In this document: positions 20,926 through 34,444 of the stretch, in pieces
How the letters are laid out: each line of letters opens with the position of its first letter
Numbering within the stretch: the stretch's first letter is position 1
NCBI GenBank assembly: GCA_033220425.1
Contig: CM065651.1
Location: 2,914,001 to 2,978,000 of the forward strand
Reading direction: 5' to 3'
Source: Lepraria neglecta
Taxonomy: Eukaryota; Ascomycota; Lecanoromycetes; Lecanorales; Stereocaulaceae
Length of the DNA stretch: 64,000 bases
The notes under the pieces: model-generated
Told to the model about the DNA's origin: nothing
Seen by the model: the letters and a program-made list of their open reading frames with translations, nothing else
The model's database searches: none
Position numbers and translations under genes: made by a program

Positions 20926-21340
20926 ATATCGCGAAAGACCTTATCTATGTAGTCCCCCGCACCACTGTCATAGTGGTTGATGCTCTAGACGAATGCGACC
21001 GAGATGACGATGTCAGAGTCATCAATTCTTAAGCTATGGACCTGCTGCGGTACCTACTGCAGAAGCCATCAACCTCATCAAGCCGTCCAACCCTTTCTGT
21101 CTATCGGGATCCGCCATGTTCTGGGAGAGCTGGCACTCAACCTCCTTGTTTTTCTGGTCTGCAAAACATCCTTTAGGACTATCGTGAGTGATACCGCATT
21201 TTCTATCATCTTCTCAATCTCAGAAACGCTCGCCAGTCGTCGTCTAATTTTGGCCCACACCGGGCGTTTTTCTGCCCGTGCGGCACCAATTCTGCTAGCC
21301 GCGTACACAATCGACCAATCAAAGTGCTTCCCCTCAAAGT
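20926..21340 (+). pseudogene. NACHT (NLR-type NTPase) gene remnant
   Basis: The frame from about 20927 reads IAKDLIYVVPRTTVIVVDAL then DECDRDDDVRVI, which is the Walker B/kinase-2 strand and following helix of fungal NACHT domains (VIVVDALDECD at 20967-20999). A stop at 21030 ends it. Weak traces in other frames follow (LLRYLLQKPSTSSSRP near 21040). No P-loop is visible upstream, and no WD40, ankyrin or TPR repeats follow. NACHT proteins act in heterokaryon incompatibility and innate-like defence; this is only a scrap of one. Confidence 0.45.
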
Positions 21341-21465
21341 TATGAAGTTAAGGTGTTCCCACCTTACACTTTATTTCTCCTATGACGAGGTTAAGCAGGC
21401 TTGCCTCGAGCGTCTTCGGCGGAAAAGCTGCAAATGCAAGTAAGGGAAATAAATTGCACATCCGT

Positions 21466-22577
21466 ATGGCAAGGACAACACACAGTAAGTTTCTCAACGA
21501 CAACCCCGCTTCGAGCGATTGTTACTCATGTTCAAAGTGCATACACAGGAGACGGAAAAGACGCTCGAGCCTCCGTTTTCTTCATCCTCTGCGTCAGCTT
21601 GTATTGGCTGCCCAGTTCCGACCAATAGCTCCGAGACACCATCTCATGCCCCGCAACGTCCCTTCCCTCCTGAATACAATACTGTGCTGCCGGCAACCTA
21701 TTACACAGAAGCAGAAGGCTACACAGCGCTCATGCCTGAAGATGACATCTTAACGTTCCTGGACCACGATCTTGATGTCTCGAGACTCAATTACATACAT
21801 GAGAAGCTATGGCTGGCTGGACGTCCAATGAACTATAGTTCACTCTGTCAGCAGAAGACGATGAAGCGCGAGATCGTCGTCACAGAGCAGGCAGACCTTC
21901 ATCTTACTTGGTCTGAATCGACAATTTTCGTCAAGCCACTCCCCAGATATCTTGGCAACCACGAATTTTGGATCACGCACCTCTGCCAAAGTGAAGAGCT
22001 TCATAGAACTGCCTGTGGCTTTCTCTTTTCGTACACTTGGCTGATTTGCCATGAGAGCGATTTCAACATCGCACAAGGACTGAACTTGGTACCTCAAATG
22101 CCGTGGACGCAGTGGAGGGTTTATATTCAGGATGTCCGGAGAACCATTGATGCGAGGCCTCTGAGTCACATCAACCGGCGATATTTTTACGGTGAGCTCC
22201 GGCTTCGGAGGCTCAACTGGATATATCGCTTCTACGGACGCTCCCAAGATCGCTCGCTCGTTCGTGGCTACTTCTATAACTATCGCACCTACAGTTCGTT
22301 CTTCGTGCGGCATTTCGCATGGATTTTCGTCGTCTTTGTGTACATGACTACTGTCCTCACAGCAATGCAGGTCGGCTTAGCTACTGAACGTCTGCAACCG
22401 AGTCAAAGATTTCAAGATGTGTCATACGGATTTGCGGTCTTCTCGATGGCTGTGCCATTGATCATCACTGGAACTGCCGCGGCGACTTTCTTATTTTCAT
22501 TTCTCTTTAACTTGATAGTCACGCTGTCATCCCGCCGTCACCACGAAAAAAAATGGTCCGTTCGAAGGAAGGCATAA
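21466..22577 (+). CDS. DUF6601 family membrane protein
   Basis: The preferred model has a 19-base first exon (21466-21484), a GTAAGT intron to 21537 and exon 2 from 21538 to 22577, giving 352 residues. Without the intron, ATG 21528 also opens the frame. The conserved core LNYIHEKLWLAGRPMNYSSL, KREIVVTEQADLHLTWSES, IFVKPLPRYL and SYTWLICHESDFNIA matches the DUF6601 family of filamentous fungi. Two hydrophobic segments near the C-terminus (HFAWIFVVFVYMTTVLTAMQ and AVPLIITGTAAATFLFSFLF) predict a two-helix anchor with a short basic tail. Family members are common in accessory and subtelomeric regions and have no known function. It is the last intact gene before the repeat block. Confidence 0.82.
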
Positions 22578-23094
22578 TTGCAACAAGGTAAAGCTGTAGT
22601 TGAGAGATACATTATATGCTGAGATGGTGCTGCGATCCAGTTGGGGTAGATTTATTATAACTGAAGTAGGGAAGTAATTCAGACGCGCATTGACTATTGA
22701 GCATCGAAGAACCCTTAAAGCAGCATACCAAACGTCGTATTGTGTCGAGAGGAGAAAGTATGATAGACTGCAGAATGAAGGCAATCGGCCCCAATGAAAT
22801 AGCCCAAAGTGTCGAATCTCCTACGCCGACGACGTAGGGTAAATTGCCAAGTTGAGCAAAGCCGGCGAGGCCGAAGCAGTTACGTGCTCTTTAGTAGCTC
22901 GATAGAGCTGCCTGACGGCTGTTGGATCCGGGCGTGATCTTCTAATGATAGTAATAACAAGCTACCCATGCGAGCTTGTCATAAAATCTCATAGAGCTGG
23001 TCAAATATGGATAGTTGTTGACTAAAACACTATTGCTGAGGGAAGGTTGGTTCTGCAGGCGGCGGCGGCGAAGCCCTGCCGAGGTATACCGGCT
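22578..23094. other. spacer at the edge of the AT-rich repeat block
   Basis: 517 bp with no gene. Base composition is still balanced, and a GGCGGCGGCGGCG run lies at about 23055-23075, just before D1. No RNA gene or LTR is seen. Confidence 0.45.
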
Positions 23095-23274
23095 TACGTC
23101 AGCTGATGCACGGCCTCACCTGATGCACGATTTTGGCTCCACCACCACCTTTAGTTTTGAAGCTATCTACGCCTATATACATATCTAATATATCTAATTT
23201 TTTGATAGGCACATCTATCAGGCTATCACATAGTTGGTTGATATTGCTTAGGAAGACGGGTTTGCCTTCCACGA
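23095..23274 (-). mobile_element. D1, pogo/Fot-type DNA transposon, left end
   Basis: D1 is a Tc1/mariner-superfamily (pogo/Fot) transposon cut into pieces by later insertions. This piece holds the last codons of the transposase on the minus strand (RGRQTRLPKQYQPTM, stop at 23226-23228), then a terminal region with two copies of CTGATGCACG (about 23103 and 23121). Its reading continues across E1 into 54374-55071: the target duplication CACGA at both E1 edges proves the join. The outer edge near 23095 (TTACGTCAGCTGATG) is my estimate of the terminal inverted repeat; the other end lies outside the window. Confidence 0.6.
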
Positions 23275-23691
23275 TGTTACGAACCGTGTTGCGTACCGAC
23301 GGTTCTATGGATTGATTCTCAATGGGGATGGATGTGTAACAGCGCAAGAGTATGAAGCAGGCTTCAAATGATGCTAAGCGGGTCTGGTATATAATCAGAT
23401 GATGTATATATTCAGTGCCTAGCCTAAGAGATCTATCGCATGTAGTAAGTACTAGATGTAAACAGAAGTTGAGCACGATGCTCCAAGTGGTGAGCAAGTG
23501 CTCGTATATATAGCAATAGGAAATCCCTGCCAAGCCTTCATGAGCGTTATGAGCGCACGGTACTCATTGCGCTCATCATTCTTGAGCGCCATGAGCGCAC
23601 GGCGCTCGTTGCGCTCATCGCTTCAGCTGCTAGTCCTGTCTATAGTACCGTGTCCTACAGGACAGTCCTGTCAGAACCATTGGTTCTAACA
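23275..23691 (-). repeat. E1 3' LTR
   Basis: 417 bp, begins TGTTAC and ends CTAACA on the plus strand. It contains clustered GAGCGC words and two short palindromes near its right end (GTCCTACAGGAC; AGAACCATTGGTTCT at 23673-23687). Confidence 0.9.
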
Positions 23692-24373
23692 CTAGCTCCC
23701 TCCTCCAGATTTCTCGTCCCGAGAAACTATCTATCCTTTATACTACCCCGTCAAATCACCCGATCTAAGGACCCTATCGTTCGTCGCAAAGAACTCTCTA
23801 GCGAATTATCTACATTCGTGATACGTCCTTATACTTTGTATACGAAGGGGCACAAGTAGTATATAGTGGGCGCGCGTTCGGATCGTTGTTCTAACTGTAT
23901 TACCGCGGGCAAGAAGTGCGACCTGGTCGTATCTATTAACGAGATATATCGTATTAAGAAAGTACGTGATAATATATAGTCGGAAATAAAGGAAACGCAG
24001 GCGAAGCTTATACGCCTTTAATTATAATTTAACTTTGTCTAAAACGAAGAGAAGAAGTTAATCGAGTACGAGCTATAGAATATTAAGGAATTGGAGAAGG
24101 ATAAGGAACTTCCTTCTGGTACCCCCGATGACCTAATATTCAACGTCGGTTCCGAGCAGTTCGACCTCCCCCCGGCCTGGAAGGCCCCGAGAGCTTCGAC
24201 TGGTCCTCTCTTATTTCTAATAGAACTCTTAGAGACATTCCCTATAGTTCCCCGCAAGGTTCCTAAGAGGTTCCTAGGTACTTTCCGTTTTATCGTACCC
24301 TTTCTATTTAACTAGATAGAACTAATTTCTTCTATCTAGGATCCTCTCGACCTCGTACTCTGTTTCTTCCTTA
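23692..24373 (+). other. antisense accessory ORF region of E1
   Basis: On the strand opposite to pol, this stretch is related to the better-preserved copy in E4 (55488-55980): the same start region after the LTR, a Cys-bearing segment, a Lys/Glu-rich segment and a shared FNVGSEQFDLP-type motif. It is broken here, and E2 is inserted at its far end. Confidence 0.65.
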
Positions 24374-27300
24374 TGTAACGGGGTCTAGGTATACGTGACT
24401 AATGCAACTGGTAGATTTGCTACTAGATAGACTGAATCCTAAGGAACTCAGGTAGGAGTCCTTAGAGATAATATATTTATCGAGGGAGATTGCACCCTCG
24501 TATCAAGCCGATCCACTATACGACTTGCGCTATTATATAGCCGTACTAGAGGGATAGTCTCCCGAACCTGGTCTAGTATCTCTATAGTCGGCCCTTATAA
24601 TTATCCTCTCTTTTCTAAAACGAGCTCCTATAAGGTAGTAAGCGTAGGAAGAAGAATAATAGTAATTAGCTACCCCTACCGGAGCAGCTTTATAGTACGC
24701 CGGTACCCTATTATATAGATATTATACTAATATACTAGTAATTATTAGATAACTACTGAGCAGACGAGATCCGACTCGAAGTCCGAGTCGATTAGTTAGA
24801 TCGATATCTTTCGAACTTTAATCCTTCCGTCTTATATAACGCCTTAGTCTTATTAAAACTATAAAAACCTCCCTAGTAGATAGGAAAATAGATAAAAGAG
24901 TACTATCGGTTATAGTATCGCTACGGATATTAACGCTTTCTTCTACCCTTACCCTTATTCGTAGATATAGGTCTCTTTAGAATATATTATTATAGCCTCC
25001 TTCCAGCGGCTACCGATTCTACTATAGACCTATTAGGGTATTCCTTATAAAACTTTCCTAATAGCTTCTATAGATAAGAGACCCCCTTGAAGGGTTCCTA
25101 AGTATCCTCTAAATTAGGATAACCTTCCTAATAGATTTAATAGTATAGGCCTCCTGCCTTACTATCCTTACTAGGTTTAAAAATTATACTATCTATAATA
25201 CTAGCGATAATATAGTCCTGTATATCGCCCTCGTCGAATTCTATATCCTCTAGACTTTAGCTTATCTCCCTCTACTTTAAAGAGTCCTTTTCTAGTAAGG
25301 ATATATAGAATATATTATAAATTCGCTAGCTATCTAGTAGCTTTAGTTAGTATAACTATAAGCTAATAATATCTATAATAAGGAATAGACCGAATTTCTT
25401 AAACTCTAGCTTCCTATTTCGCTTTATCTTTATATACTTAGTATTTAACTAAATATAGTTATCGACTTTATAGTCTTATAACTTCCGATATCTATTAGCA
25501 AACTCTACTTATAATTACTATATAGCTAAGATAGTATCCTTATATACGCCTATTAGTATAAATAAGTATTTTATATTATTAACTACAGCGCGAGAATAAG
25601 ATTTTAGATCGATTTCCTCGTCCTAAGATATCCTTAGACTATAGCCAAGGTTAGCCTCGAATAGCGATATACTAGTAGTAGAGTTCTTTATATTATTATA
25701 AGCAAACTCTACTATAGGTAACTACTATACCTAGTCGTCCTACTCCTAGTAGACGAACGCTTATAAGTATTATTCTATAGTACTATTCTATCGCTTAGTC
25801 TAGCTATTAGTCTAAGGGTAAAAAGCTATCGAGAGGCGATATCTTACCCCTAGGAAATACGTAAGGCTAGACTAGAACTGAGAGGTAAATAGTAACCTAC
25901 GGTCCGTTACTATAGAGTCCGGTAATCTATAATAGCGAACTAGGTTCTTAATTAGTACCTAGGCGAACTACTTAGCGTTAAGTATCTTATCTACTACTAT
26001 ATAATATAATATCTTTATAAGACGGTCTACGATTATAAGGATTAAGTCGTATATATACCTACGCTAATCTTTCAATAGGGGTAGCCTAGTTATAAAGTCT
26101 AATAATATATCCTTCTACTTATAAGTAGGGACTAGTAAGGGTATTAACTTACTATACGGTTTATACCTTAACGACTTAGTTATAGTATATATAGAGTATA
26201 TAGTAATATATTCTTATATCCTTGGCAAGCTTTAGCTAGAAGTACTTATATTAAATAAGTGCTTAAGTCTTCTTAGTACCGAAATGGCCTGCTAGCGGAC
26301 TATTATAATAGTATTCTATAACGACGTCTCGTAATACCTTAGGAATATATATTCGTCCCTTATAGTATAGTCTACCTCTAGCGAGACTATAGGGTTAGCT
26401 ACTTAGGCCGCTTAGAGAGTTAATTATAGATTTCTTTAATTATTCTATAACGTTCCTCGTATAATTATCCTTAAGAGTTAACTCTTTAAGTTAATTATTA
26501 AAAGACTAATTCTTAATAGAGTTACCCGTAGGGTCTTCGATTATAATAGTAGCTCGTATTTAGGCCTACTATCTATATATACCGGGTACCCTATTAGTAC
26601 TAGTAATAAGTATCTAAAAGTAGCCTGCTATAAAAGTAGACCGCCCTATAGTACAGAACCCTTATAGGGTATACTTTAGTTTATTAAGTAGATAATAGTT
26701 CTCTTATTTAGTAATACTATTATCCTACTTATAGTCAGGGATCCGACTTAGTAGGTCCGCGGGATTATATTTCCTCTAATAATATTTGATAGTAAAGTTA
26801 TAGCGACTTAGTTCTTGCGCCTAACGAATCTAATAACTATTTAGTTATATAGTACTTATAAATCTCTTAAGATTATAATAATCTATTAAGACCTAAGTCT
26901 TATACCTGCTACCCTTATAGTAGTAGCGCTAGTATTTAAATAACTCGATAATAGCTAATAGTTCTTTATTATACGTGTCGTATCGGGTCTCTACCGGAAT
27001 TTATTTATATAAGTAGTATACTACTAGGTACCAAACTTCGCTATATAACTAACTTAGGATACTACTAATAGTATAGCCCGATATATTAGTCTCTACCTAT
27101 ATTAGTAGTTCCGGGTTAAAGTACCTTAGTACTAGTATAGTAGTAAAAGCTATCTTTAAATCTTTAAAGGCCTTCTTTACCTCGGGTATAAGAATAAACG
27201 GACTCTTAGAGCTCTTTTTATTTATCTTGGTACCTCTAGATATAGTAATTATATCCCTCTATACGTTAAAGACTACTCGGGCGTATAAGTCTATATCTTT

Positions 27301-30300
27301 AGTAGCTACTCGGGCGTACAAGTCTATACCTTTAAGGACTACTCGGGTATACGAGTCTATATCTAGGGTGCCTTTAGATATAATATTTATATCCCTCTAT
27401 ACTATACCTCTAAATATAATATCTATACTTCTCTATATATTAGAGACTACTCGGGCGTACAAGTCTATATCTCTTTTAGGTAGTAATATCTTTATTAACT
27501 CTATTAGAGGAGCTATAATACGACTAAACCCCTTAATAAACCTATAATAGAAATTCGCAAAGCCTACGAAGACCTGAATCTCTTGAACAGATTTTAGTTC
27601 TAGCCAGTTCTTAACTAACTAGATATAGTCTTCCTCTATACTTACCCCTATAGAGGCGATAATATAGCCTAGGAAGTATACCTTATCTATACTAAAATAA
27701 TACTTCTAAAGATTAATAAATAGGCTATACTATCTTAATTTGTCTAGAACCTACTTTATAGCCTTAATATACTTAGTACTAATATCTTACGTATAAATAA
27801 GAATATTATTAAGGTAAATAATATAGAAGATATCTAGCTTTTCGGCTAATACTTGATTAATATACGCTTAGAACGTTATAGGGGCATTTATAAGCCTAAA
27901 TAGCAAGACTTGGTACTTGAAGTATCTATAACATATTCTAAATATAGTCTTCTACTTATTACCCTTCTTAATACAAAGGCGGTAATATATAGTAGTTAGA
28001 TCTAATTAAGTATACCTCTTAGCTATAGCTAGGCGATTAATAGATTCTCCGACGAGGGGAAGAGGATACTAATTCTTAATCGTGATTATATTCAGTCCTT
28101 AATAGTCTATATAGAGGCGTAGACCTCTACCGGGCTTTCGTACGAAGAGGATTAGTGACCCCGCTAGCGATATAGATAGCTATATAAAGCCGTTAGTAAG
28201 GTTACTCTCAATATAGCCTCGTAAGGTCTTAAGCTCTACCTTATTCAGGTTATAGATAGGACTATAGGGTAGCTATCGCTCGTCCATAAGGTCGATAGTA
28301 TAATCTATAGGTCCGTGCTCTAGTAACCCTATAGTACTACTATCCGAAAAGACGTTAGAGTACTCGCTATACTCCGGCGGTATTTATACTATCTTAGTAG
28401 CAGTACTACTTACCTAACCGATATATACGTGACGATCCCTATAGACCGGAGGCTCGTTAGCGTTTACTACTTGACGCGTATATATAATAAAGTAGTATAC
28501 TTCCTTACTAATAGTAAGCCGAGTGAACTCCTTCGGATCTATAATATCTACTCGATAAGTAGTCGTAAGAGCTACTGCCGCAGTATAGATCCTCTACCGG
28601 AATAACTTCTTAACCTAATTAATATCTGGATTCGCTATGGTTAGCTATAGTATACTAAGAATTATTCGGGTATTAATATCTATAGTAAGAAAGATATCCT
28701 GAAAGTAGCGGACTCGGCCTTATTCGTCCTCTTGCTAGAATTCGATATAGTATATCCCGTAGGTCTTTACTACCTCTCTATAGATCGTACTCAGCCTAAT
28801 ATTGGTATTAAGTACTAGTAAGCCTATCTTCTAGGCGCTTATACGGTTGATAATGTTTACTTCAGCCCTACTATCTACTAGTATACTAAAAGTCTTGGTC
28901 TTACCCTTTGTATTTAGTACTAGGGTATTACTAATAAAGATACTATCTATCTTTAACAGTTCCTTAATTCGCTAGGTTACAGCGTGAACCTTTACCGCCT
29001 ATACTCTTGTATTAATAATAGGTTCTACCTTAGTAGCTAGCGGGGTATTCGATTCAACATTCGACTTAGTATTCGACTCGATATTTAACTCGGTATTCGA
29101 CTCGATATTCGACTCGATATTCTAACTCGGACTAGTATTACCTAATAAGATATCTATTAGCTCGGATTCATCGATAGGAGGAGTCGTTATAATTACTCCT
29201 CGTATAGGTATAGCGGTCGGAGCTATTACTATACCTACTTGTTTTTTGCTGTATTAAGTATTGCTTAGGTATTATATAATATTTGTTCCTTTACTATATA
29301 ATCGCGCGTCTTATATCCAGATAACCCGTATTTAAAGCACGCCTAATCTTTCTATTAGCGGTCCCGGATATCTTTAGATAATTTATCCTTCTATATAATA
29401 AAGGGAGGCTTATTACCTAAGTCCTTCTTACTATTATAACCCTTCTTCTAATTATAATTGGCTATTCGGTTAGATTTATTATCCTTCTTCGAAACTTAGG
29501 GTTTCGTAGACCCCTTAGGACGAGACTTATCTCTCTATCTATCCTTCTATATATATATTCTTACTATTTTCTCGTATTAGTAAACCTAATATAATAGTTC
29601 GTATATAGTCTTTAGCCTAGGAATTAGCTCGTCTAGCTTTATCCTATACTCCTAAAGTAGTTATACTCGGAAGTAGTCGAAGAATTATTAATTAGTAAAA
29701 GATTATTCCCTGTCAAGGGCCCTAAGGCGAATATATAGCTTATATATATAGTTATAATACTTATTAACCGAATCGCCCTTTCGCTATCTTACGTTTACTA
29801 GATTCTAGCTACCTTCGGTATACGCCTCGTCTTTATCGCCCTCGAGGAACTTATATAATAATATCTTGAAATATATCTACGAGTTAGCCCCTACCGGGAA
29901 CTATAGTAACTAAGACTTCTAGTTAGTCTTAGCTCTATCCTCTAGGAAGCCTATAGCGTAAGCGACTTTCTTCTTTATTTCCTCCCTTTAATATACTTAG
30001 CCCGCTAGTATCTCGCCTTCGGGGTCTTCTTGCTTAAAGCCCTTAGTATTGAACTAACGCTCGTATTCGTATAGAAAGTTATCTAGTTCCTCCGGGGTGT
30101 TACCCTTATATAGCTTTAGGTCTTTTATCTTTAAGCTTAGGATTGATCTCTTTACTATCCCTTACGTCTTAAAACTTAATAAGGCCTATCGATAGTATAT
30201 CTAATAGGCCTGAAACGCTGTATACTCCTTAGCGTTTACCTGTATTATGCTGGCACCGGCTTCTTCGCCTATATCGGCTCCTCTAAGCGTACTATCGCTA

Positions 30301-30751
30301 GGATCTAATCTAAGTTATTATCTTACTCCCGCTAAGGAAGCTATTACGACTTATAGTTAACTATTCGATTCGATATTCGATTCGAATTTTAACTAACTGG
30401 CTCGACGCCGGCGTCAATCGGTAGGTAGGTAGCGGTAACGGTGGTTATAGTATTGGTCGGTTATTAGACGGGTATACCCCCCTTACTATCGTGTCGATAA
30501 TAGCGAGAGTTTAAGGATTCAGAAATATAATAGGGTCTAGGTATGCGTGACTAATACAACTAGTGGATTTACTACTAGATAGACTGAATCCTAAGGAACT
30601 TAGGTAGGAGTCCTTAGAGACAATACATTTATTGAGAGAGATTGCACCCTCGTATCAAGCCGATCCACTATACGACTTGCGCTGTCGCATAGCCGTACCA
30701 GAGGGATAGTCTCCCGAACCTAGTCTAGCATCTCTATAGTCGGCCCTTACA
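24374..30751 (-). mobile_element. E2, Ty3/gypsy LTR retrotransposon inserted in E1, broken
   Basis: 226-bp LTRs at 24374-24599 and 30526-30751, TSD CCTTA on both sides (24369-24373 and 30752-30756). E4 carries the same site uninterrupted near 56112, confirming the insertion. Sense is minus: gag about 30480-29300 with a CCHC knuckle near 29295-29345, protease near 28850-28890, reverse transcriptase with a YLDD-type motif near 27795-27835, integrase roughly 26900-25700. Many (tens of) breaks; strongly AT-shifted. It is a different family from E1, with shorter LTRs. Confidence 0.88.
27226..27475. repeat. minisatellite inside E2 pol
   Basis: The motif ACTACTCGGGCGTACAAGTC (with small changes) occurs near 27271, 27305, 27337 and 27444, alternating with a degenerate ATATCCCTCTATAC block. 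The array lies between the reverse-transcriptase and integrase regions of E2. Confidence 0.7.
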
Positions 30752-33700
30752 CCTTAATATTATAGTAAAATATTTCTTAGAGAGATATACTAGAGTCTAC
30801 TAGCTCTAGAAGTAAGATATAGAATACCGGATATACCTTTACGTCAGGTAGAAGTTAGAGTTTATAGTTAACCGGTCCTTTTATCCGTTTAATTAAGAAT
30901 AGTCTAACCTTAATATAATCTAGTTTCTTGCTTAGTCTTATTATCCTTATATTTTTTATTAGAAGATATACTTTATCCCCCTCTTTTAGCTAAGGAATAT
31001 TCTTTCTTTTCTTATTAATTTATTCCTTTAACTTTTTATTTAAGCTTTTAATAGACTTTTATATATCTTTATATAAACTCTTAAGCTCTTCTATCTTAAC
31101 TAAGGCTTTTTCTATATTAGGTCCTTATTTTAGTTATAGAAATATATTTATATTCTTCCCGTGGTTGGCGAAGAATAGGGTTAGGCCTGTCGTATCTAAC
31201 CTTTTATTATTATACGCTAGTTATACTATTAGAAGTAGTAAAACCTAGTTATCTTACTTCTAGTTTATATAGTATCTTAAATATACTTCTATTATTTAAT
31301 TTACATATTCCGTTTATCTATTAGTTTATAGATAATATACTATTAATATCCGAAGTTTGGTTCCAATTGCTGCTATAAGTGTTCTCTAGTAGTTAGAAGT
31401 AAATAACTTATCTCTATCGGATATTATCGACTTTAGTATACTATAATTTCTTATTAGTTTATCGAGTAACACGAAGGCTAACTAATCCGCTTTATAGATT
31501 TCTTTGAATAGTATTATAATCGTATACTTCGTTAGTTTATCTATAATGACTATAATTAAGTTAAAGGTATCCTATATAGCTAGGTCCTTTAATGGTAGTA
31601 GTTTAACTATAAAGTCTATTATAATATTATCCTATAGTAATTCTAGTATAGGCGCAAATTATATTTGCCTATACTTGGCGTATTATACCGCCTTGTTCTA
31701 CTGGCACTAGATATATTCTTTAATATATTACTCAACGCGTACCCGAAGCTTCGGTACCGCGTATCCTCGTCCTAGGAGTTCTATAGTCTTAGATACTCTA
31801 GGGTAACCTTGTAAAGGGTCGTTGTGGTAATCCCTGATTACTTCGTTAATATATATATTAGGTAAATAGATCTTATCTTAATATTTAAGTAATACTAAAT
31901 CCTACTAATCCTCCCGTAGTTTTATTACGAATGTATTGTTATTATAGACCCTTACGATTCTATTATTTATATTAGGTTCTAATATATAAAGGGTCGTAGC
32001 TAATACCTAGTATAGTAATAGCGATCCGTCCGCTTCTTTCTTTAGGATTAGTTATTCTATAATATTCTTTTCTTCTATATAGTCTAATTGCCTACTAAGG
32101 GTATCTACTCGACTATTATCCTTTCCTAGGGTATAGGTTATCTTGAATTTATATTAACCTAATAGTTCTAACTATTAAACCTATCTTCTATTTAATTCTT
32201 TTATTATTATAAAGTTAAGAAGGTTCTTATAATCCGTAAAGATAGTTAGATCTAAGTAGCTCTCTACGTATACTCGCTAGTTCTATAATATATATACTAT
32301 AGTAAGTAGTTCCTTATTGTATATATTATAGTTCTATTCTACTACTAATATCTTCCTTGAATAGTAGGTAACTAGATACTACTTTTGGTCCTTTATTTGA
32401 TATAGGTATACTCTAATTACAAGATTCGATATATCTGTTTCGATATAAGCTGGCTCGTTTACTTAAAAGGTATAGAGTACTAGTAGATCTATATATACTT
32501 TCTTTAATATATTAAATGATTTCTATTAGTCTTTTCCCTATATAAACCTAATATCTTTTTTTATAATATCTATTAGAGATAGTACTTTCTTAGAATAGCC
32601 CTCGATAAACTTCCTATTAAAGTTAGTAAATCCTAAGAAGCTTTATACTACTTTAATATCCTATAGTATAGGCTATTTAGCTATAGCTTTAATCTTCTCT
32701 AGGCTTATACTAATACCTTTTATACTAACTATAAATCCTAGAAATTCTACTAATTCTTTATAGAACTCGTACTTTTCTAGTTTAAGAAGAAGTTTTACCT
32801 ATAATAGGTATCTAAGGACATTCTATATATACTCTATATATTCTTTCTTATTCTTAGAATAGATTAGTATATTATCGAGGTATACTATCGCTATTCGATC
32901 TAAGTATACTCGTATAATATTATTAACAAGTACTTAGTAGGTTACTAGTACGTTAGTGAGTCTAAACGGTATTACTAGATACTTATAGTAGCTATATCTC
33001 GTTTAGAAGGTAGTTTTCTATTCCTCGCCTTCTTTCATCCAAATTAGGTTATATATACCTCTAAGATCTAGTTTAGTAAATATCTTTGCTTTACCGAGCT
33101 AATCCTATAGCTCTTCTATATTTAGTAATAGATATCTATTCTTGATTATAATATCGTTTAACTTTTAATAGTCGATATATAGCCGTAAGCTTCTATCCTT
33201 CTTTAGTATAAAGAGGATAGGGTAACCTACTAGTAATTTGGATTCCTAAATAAATCCCTTTTTAAGGTTCTTATTAATATACCCGCGAAGTATCTTAAGT
33301 TCCTTTTCTAATAATACGTAAATAGGTCTAAATATCGGCTATTTACTAGGTTCGAGTTCGATCTTATAATCCTATAGCTAGTACCTAGGTAATACTTCTA
33401 TATTTATCTCTTTCTCGAATAAGTATATCTATCTACTATATTCCTAAGGGATAGAGGGTATATTAGTTCCTCCCTTAACTCTTACTTTATTATCCCGCTA
33501 ACCTTTACTAGTAACTATAGAGTTAGACTACCTTTTAGTACCGTCCTTATACGAAGCTAAGGTAATATATACCTTAACCGGTCTTCGGTTCGACTTCTTA
33601 TCTACTATTAAACGCTACTAATATATAGGTATAATCCTAGTAATATTGCCGGATTAATCCATTTTAAGTACTCCTCGAGCCTAATCGATTATTAGGTTAT

Positions 33701-34444
33701 ACTTCTTTAACTAAGGTATTCCTAAAATTATATAATAGATAGCTATCCTAATAATATTAAAGGTAATCTCCTTATAGTAGCGCTAAATTATAATAGGTAA
33801 CGAAAGTATCTCTTCGTCTACCTTTCCTATTAATAGTATTAACCTATTAGCTATCTAAAGGTTATACTAGTGTAACTTCTTCTAAGTTAGTATTCTAGTT
33901 ATTTATACTAAGTCTCGCGAGATAAAGTTCCTAGTAGCTCTAGAATCTATTATCGCAACGGTCTACTGTCCGTTAATAATTACCGGTGTTTTTACATATA
34001 TATTATATTGCGCGGAATATAGATGTTATTTAGGGGTTAATATATTAATCTCCTTATAGCTACCCCTACTATAAGGGATTACTCTTTTCCCTGCAGAAAT
34101 CCGGATATAGATTCTATCTACTTATATATTGGGAGTAGGAATCCTACTTCGGATTTTTCTTTCTTATATTCCGTGCAGTTATTATATAAATAGGCGTACC
34201 AATCTTTTAGATAGCACTTCTCTATATATAGATGGTATATTATTTCTTTCTTGACACGTTCTAACTAATCCGTATTATTTCCTAGGAAGAACTAGTAAAG
34301 TCTCTTTGTTGCTAGATGAAATTCGTATTCATTTCTCTTATAGTTATAGTAGAAGTCTTGGCCATAGTGAGCTTTCTTTACTAGTCCCTTTCTATAACTT
34401 CTTAGCGTGCTATACTATACGTAATAAAGCGTAGTATATTCTTC
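30752..34444 (-). mobile_element. E1 pol segment between the E2 and E3 insertions
   Basis: Minus-strand remnants of integrase (about 31000-32000, DFIVKL and DKLTKY-type words), RNase H (about 32200-32450), reverse transcriptase (about 32650-33250) and protease (about 33930-33965). It is collinear with E4 at 56110-59775 and with E5 (opposite strand) from about 62000. Ends at the TSD TCTTC of E3. Confidence 0.85.

Noticed and set aside
27227-27547. 106-codon plus-strand frame in E2
   Set aside because: Produced by the minisatellite inside a minus-strand gypsy element, not a gene.
24374-30751. E2 as a segment of E1 with internal repeats
   Set aside because: The 226-bp terminal repeats, the exact CCTTA duplication and the uninterrupted counterpart in E4 show a separate insertion.
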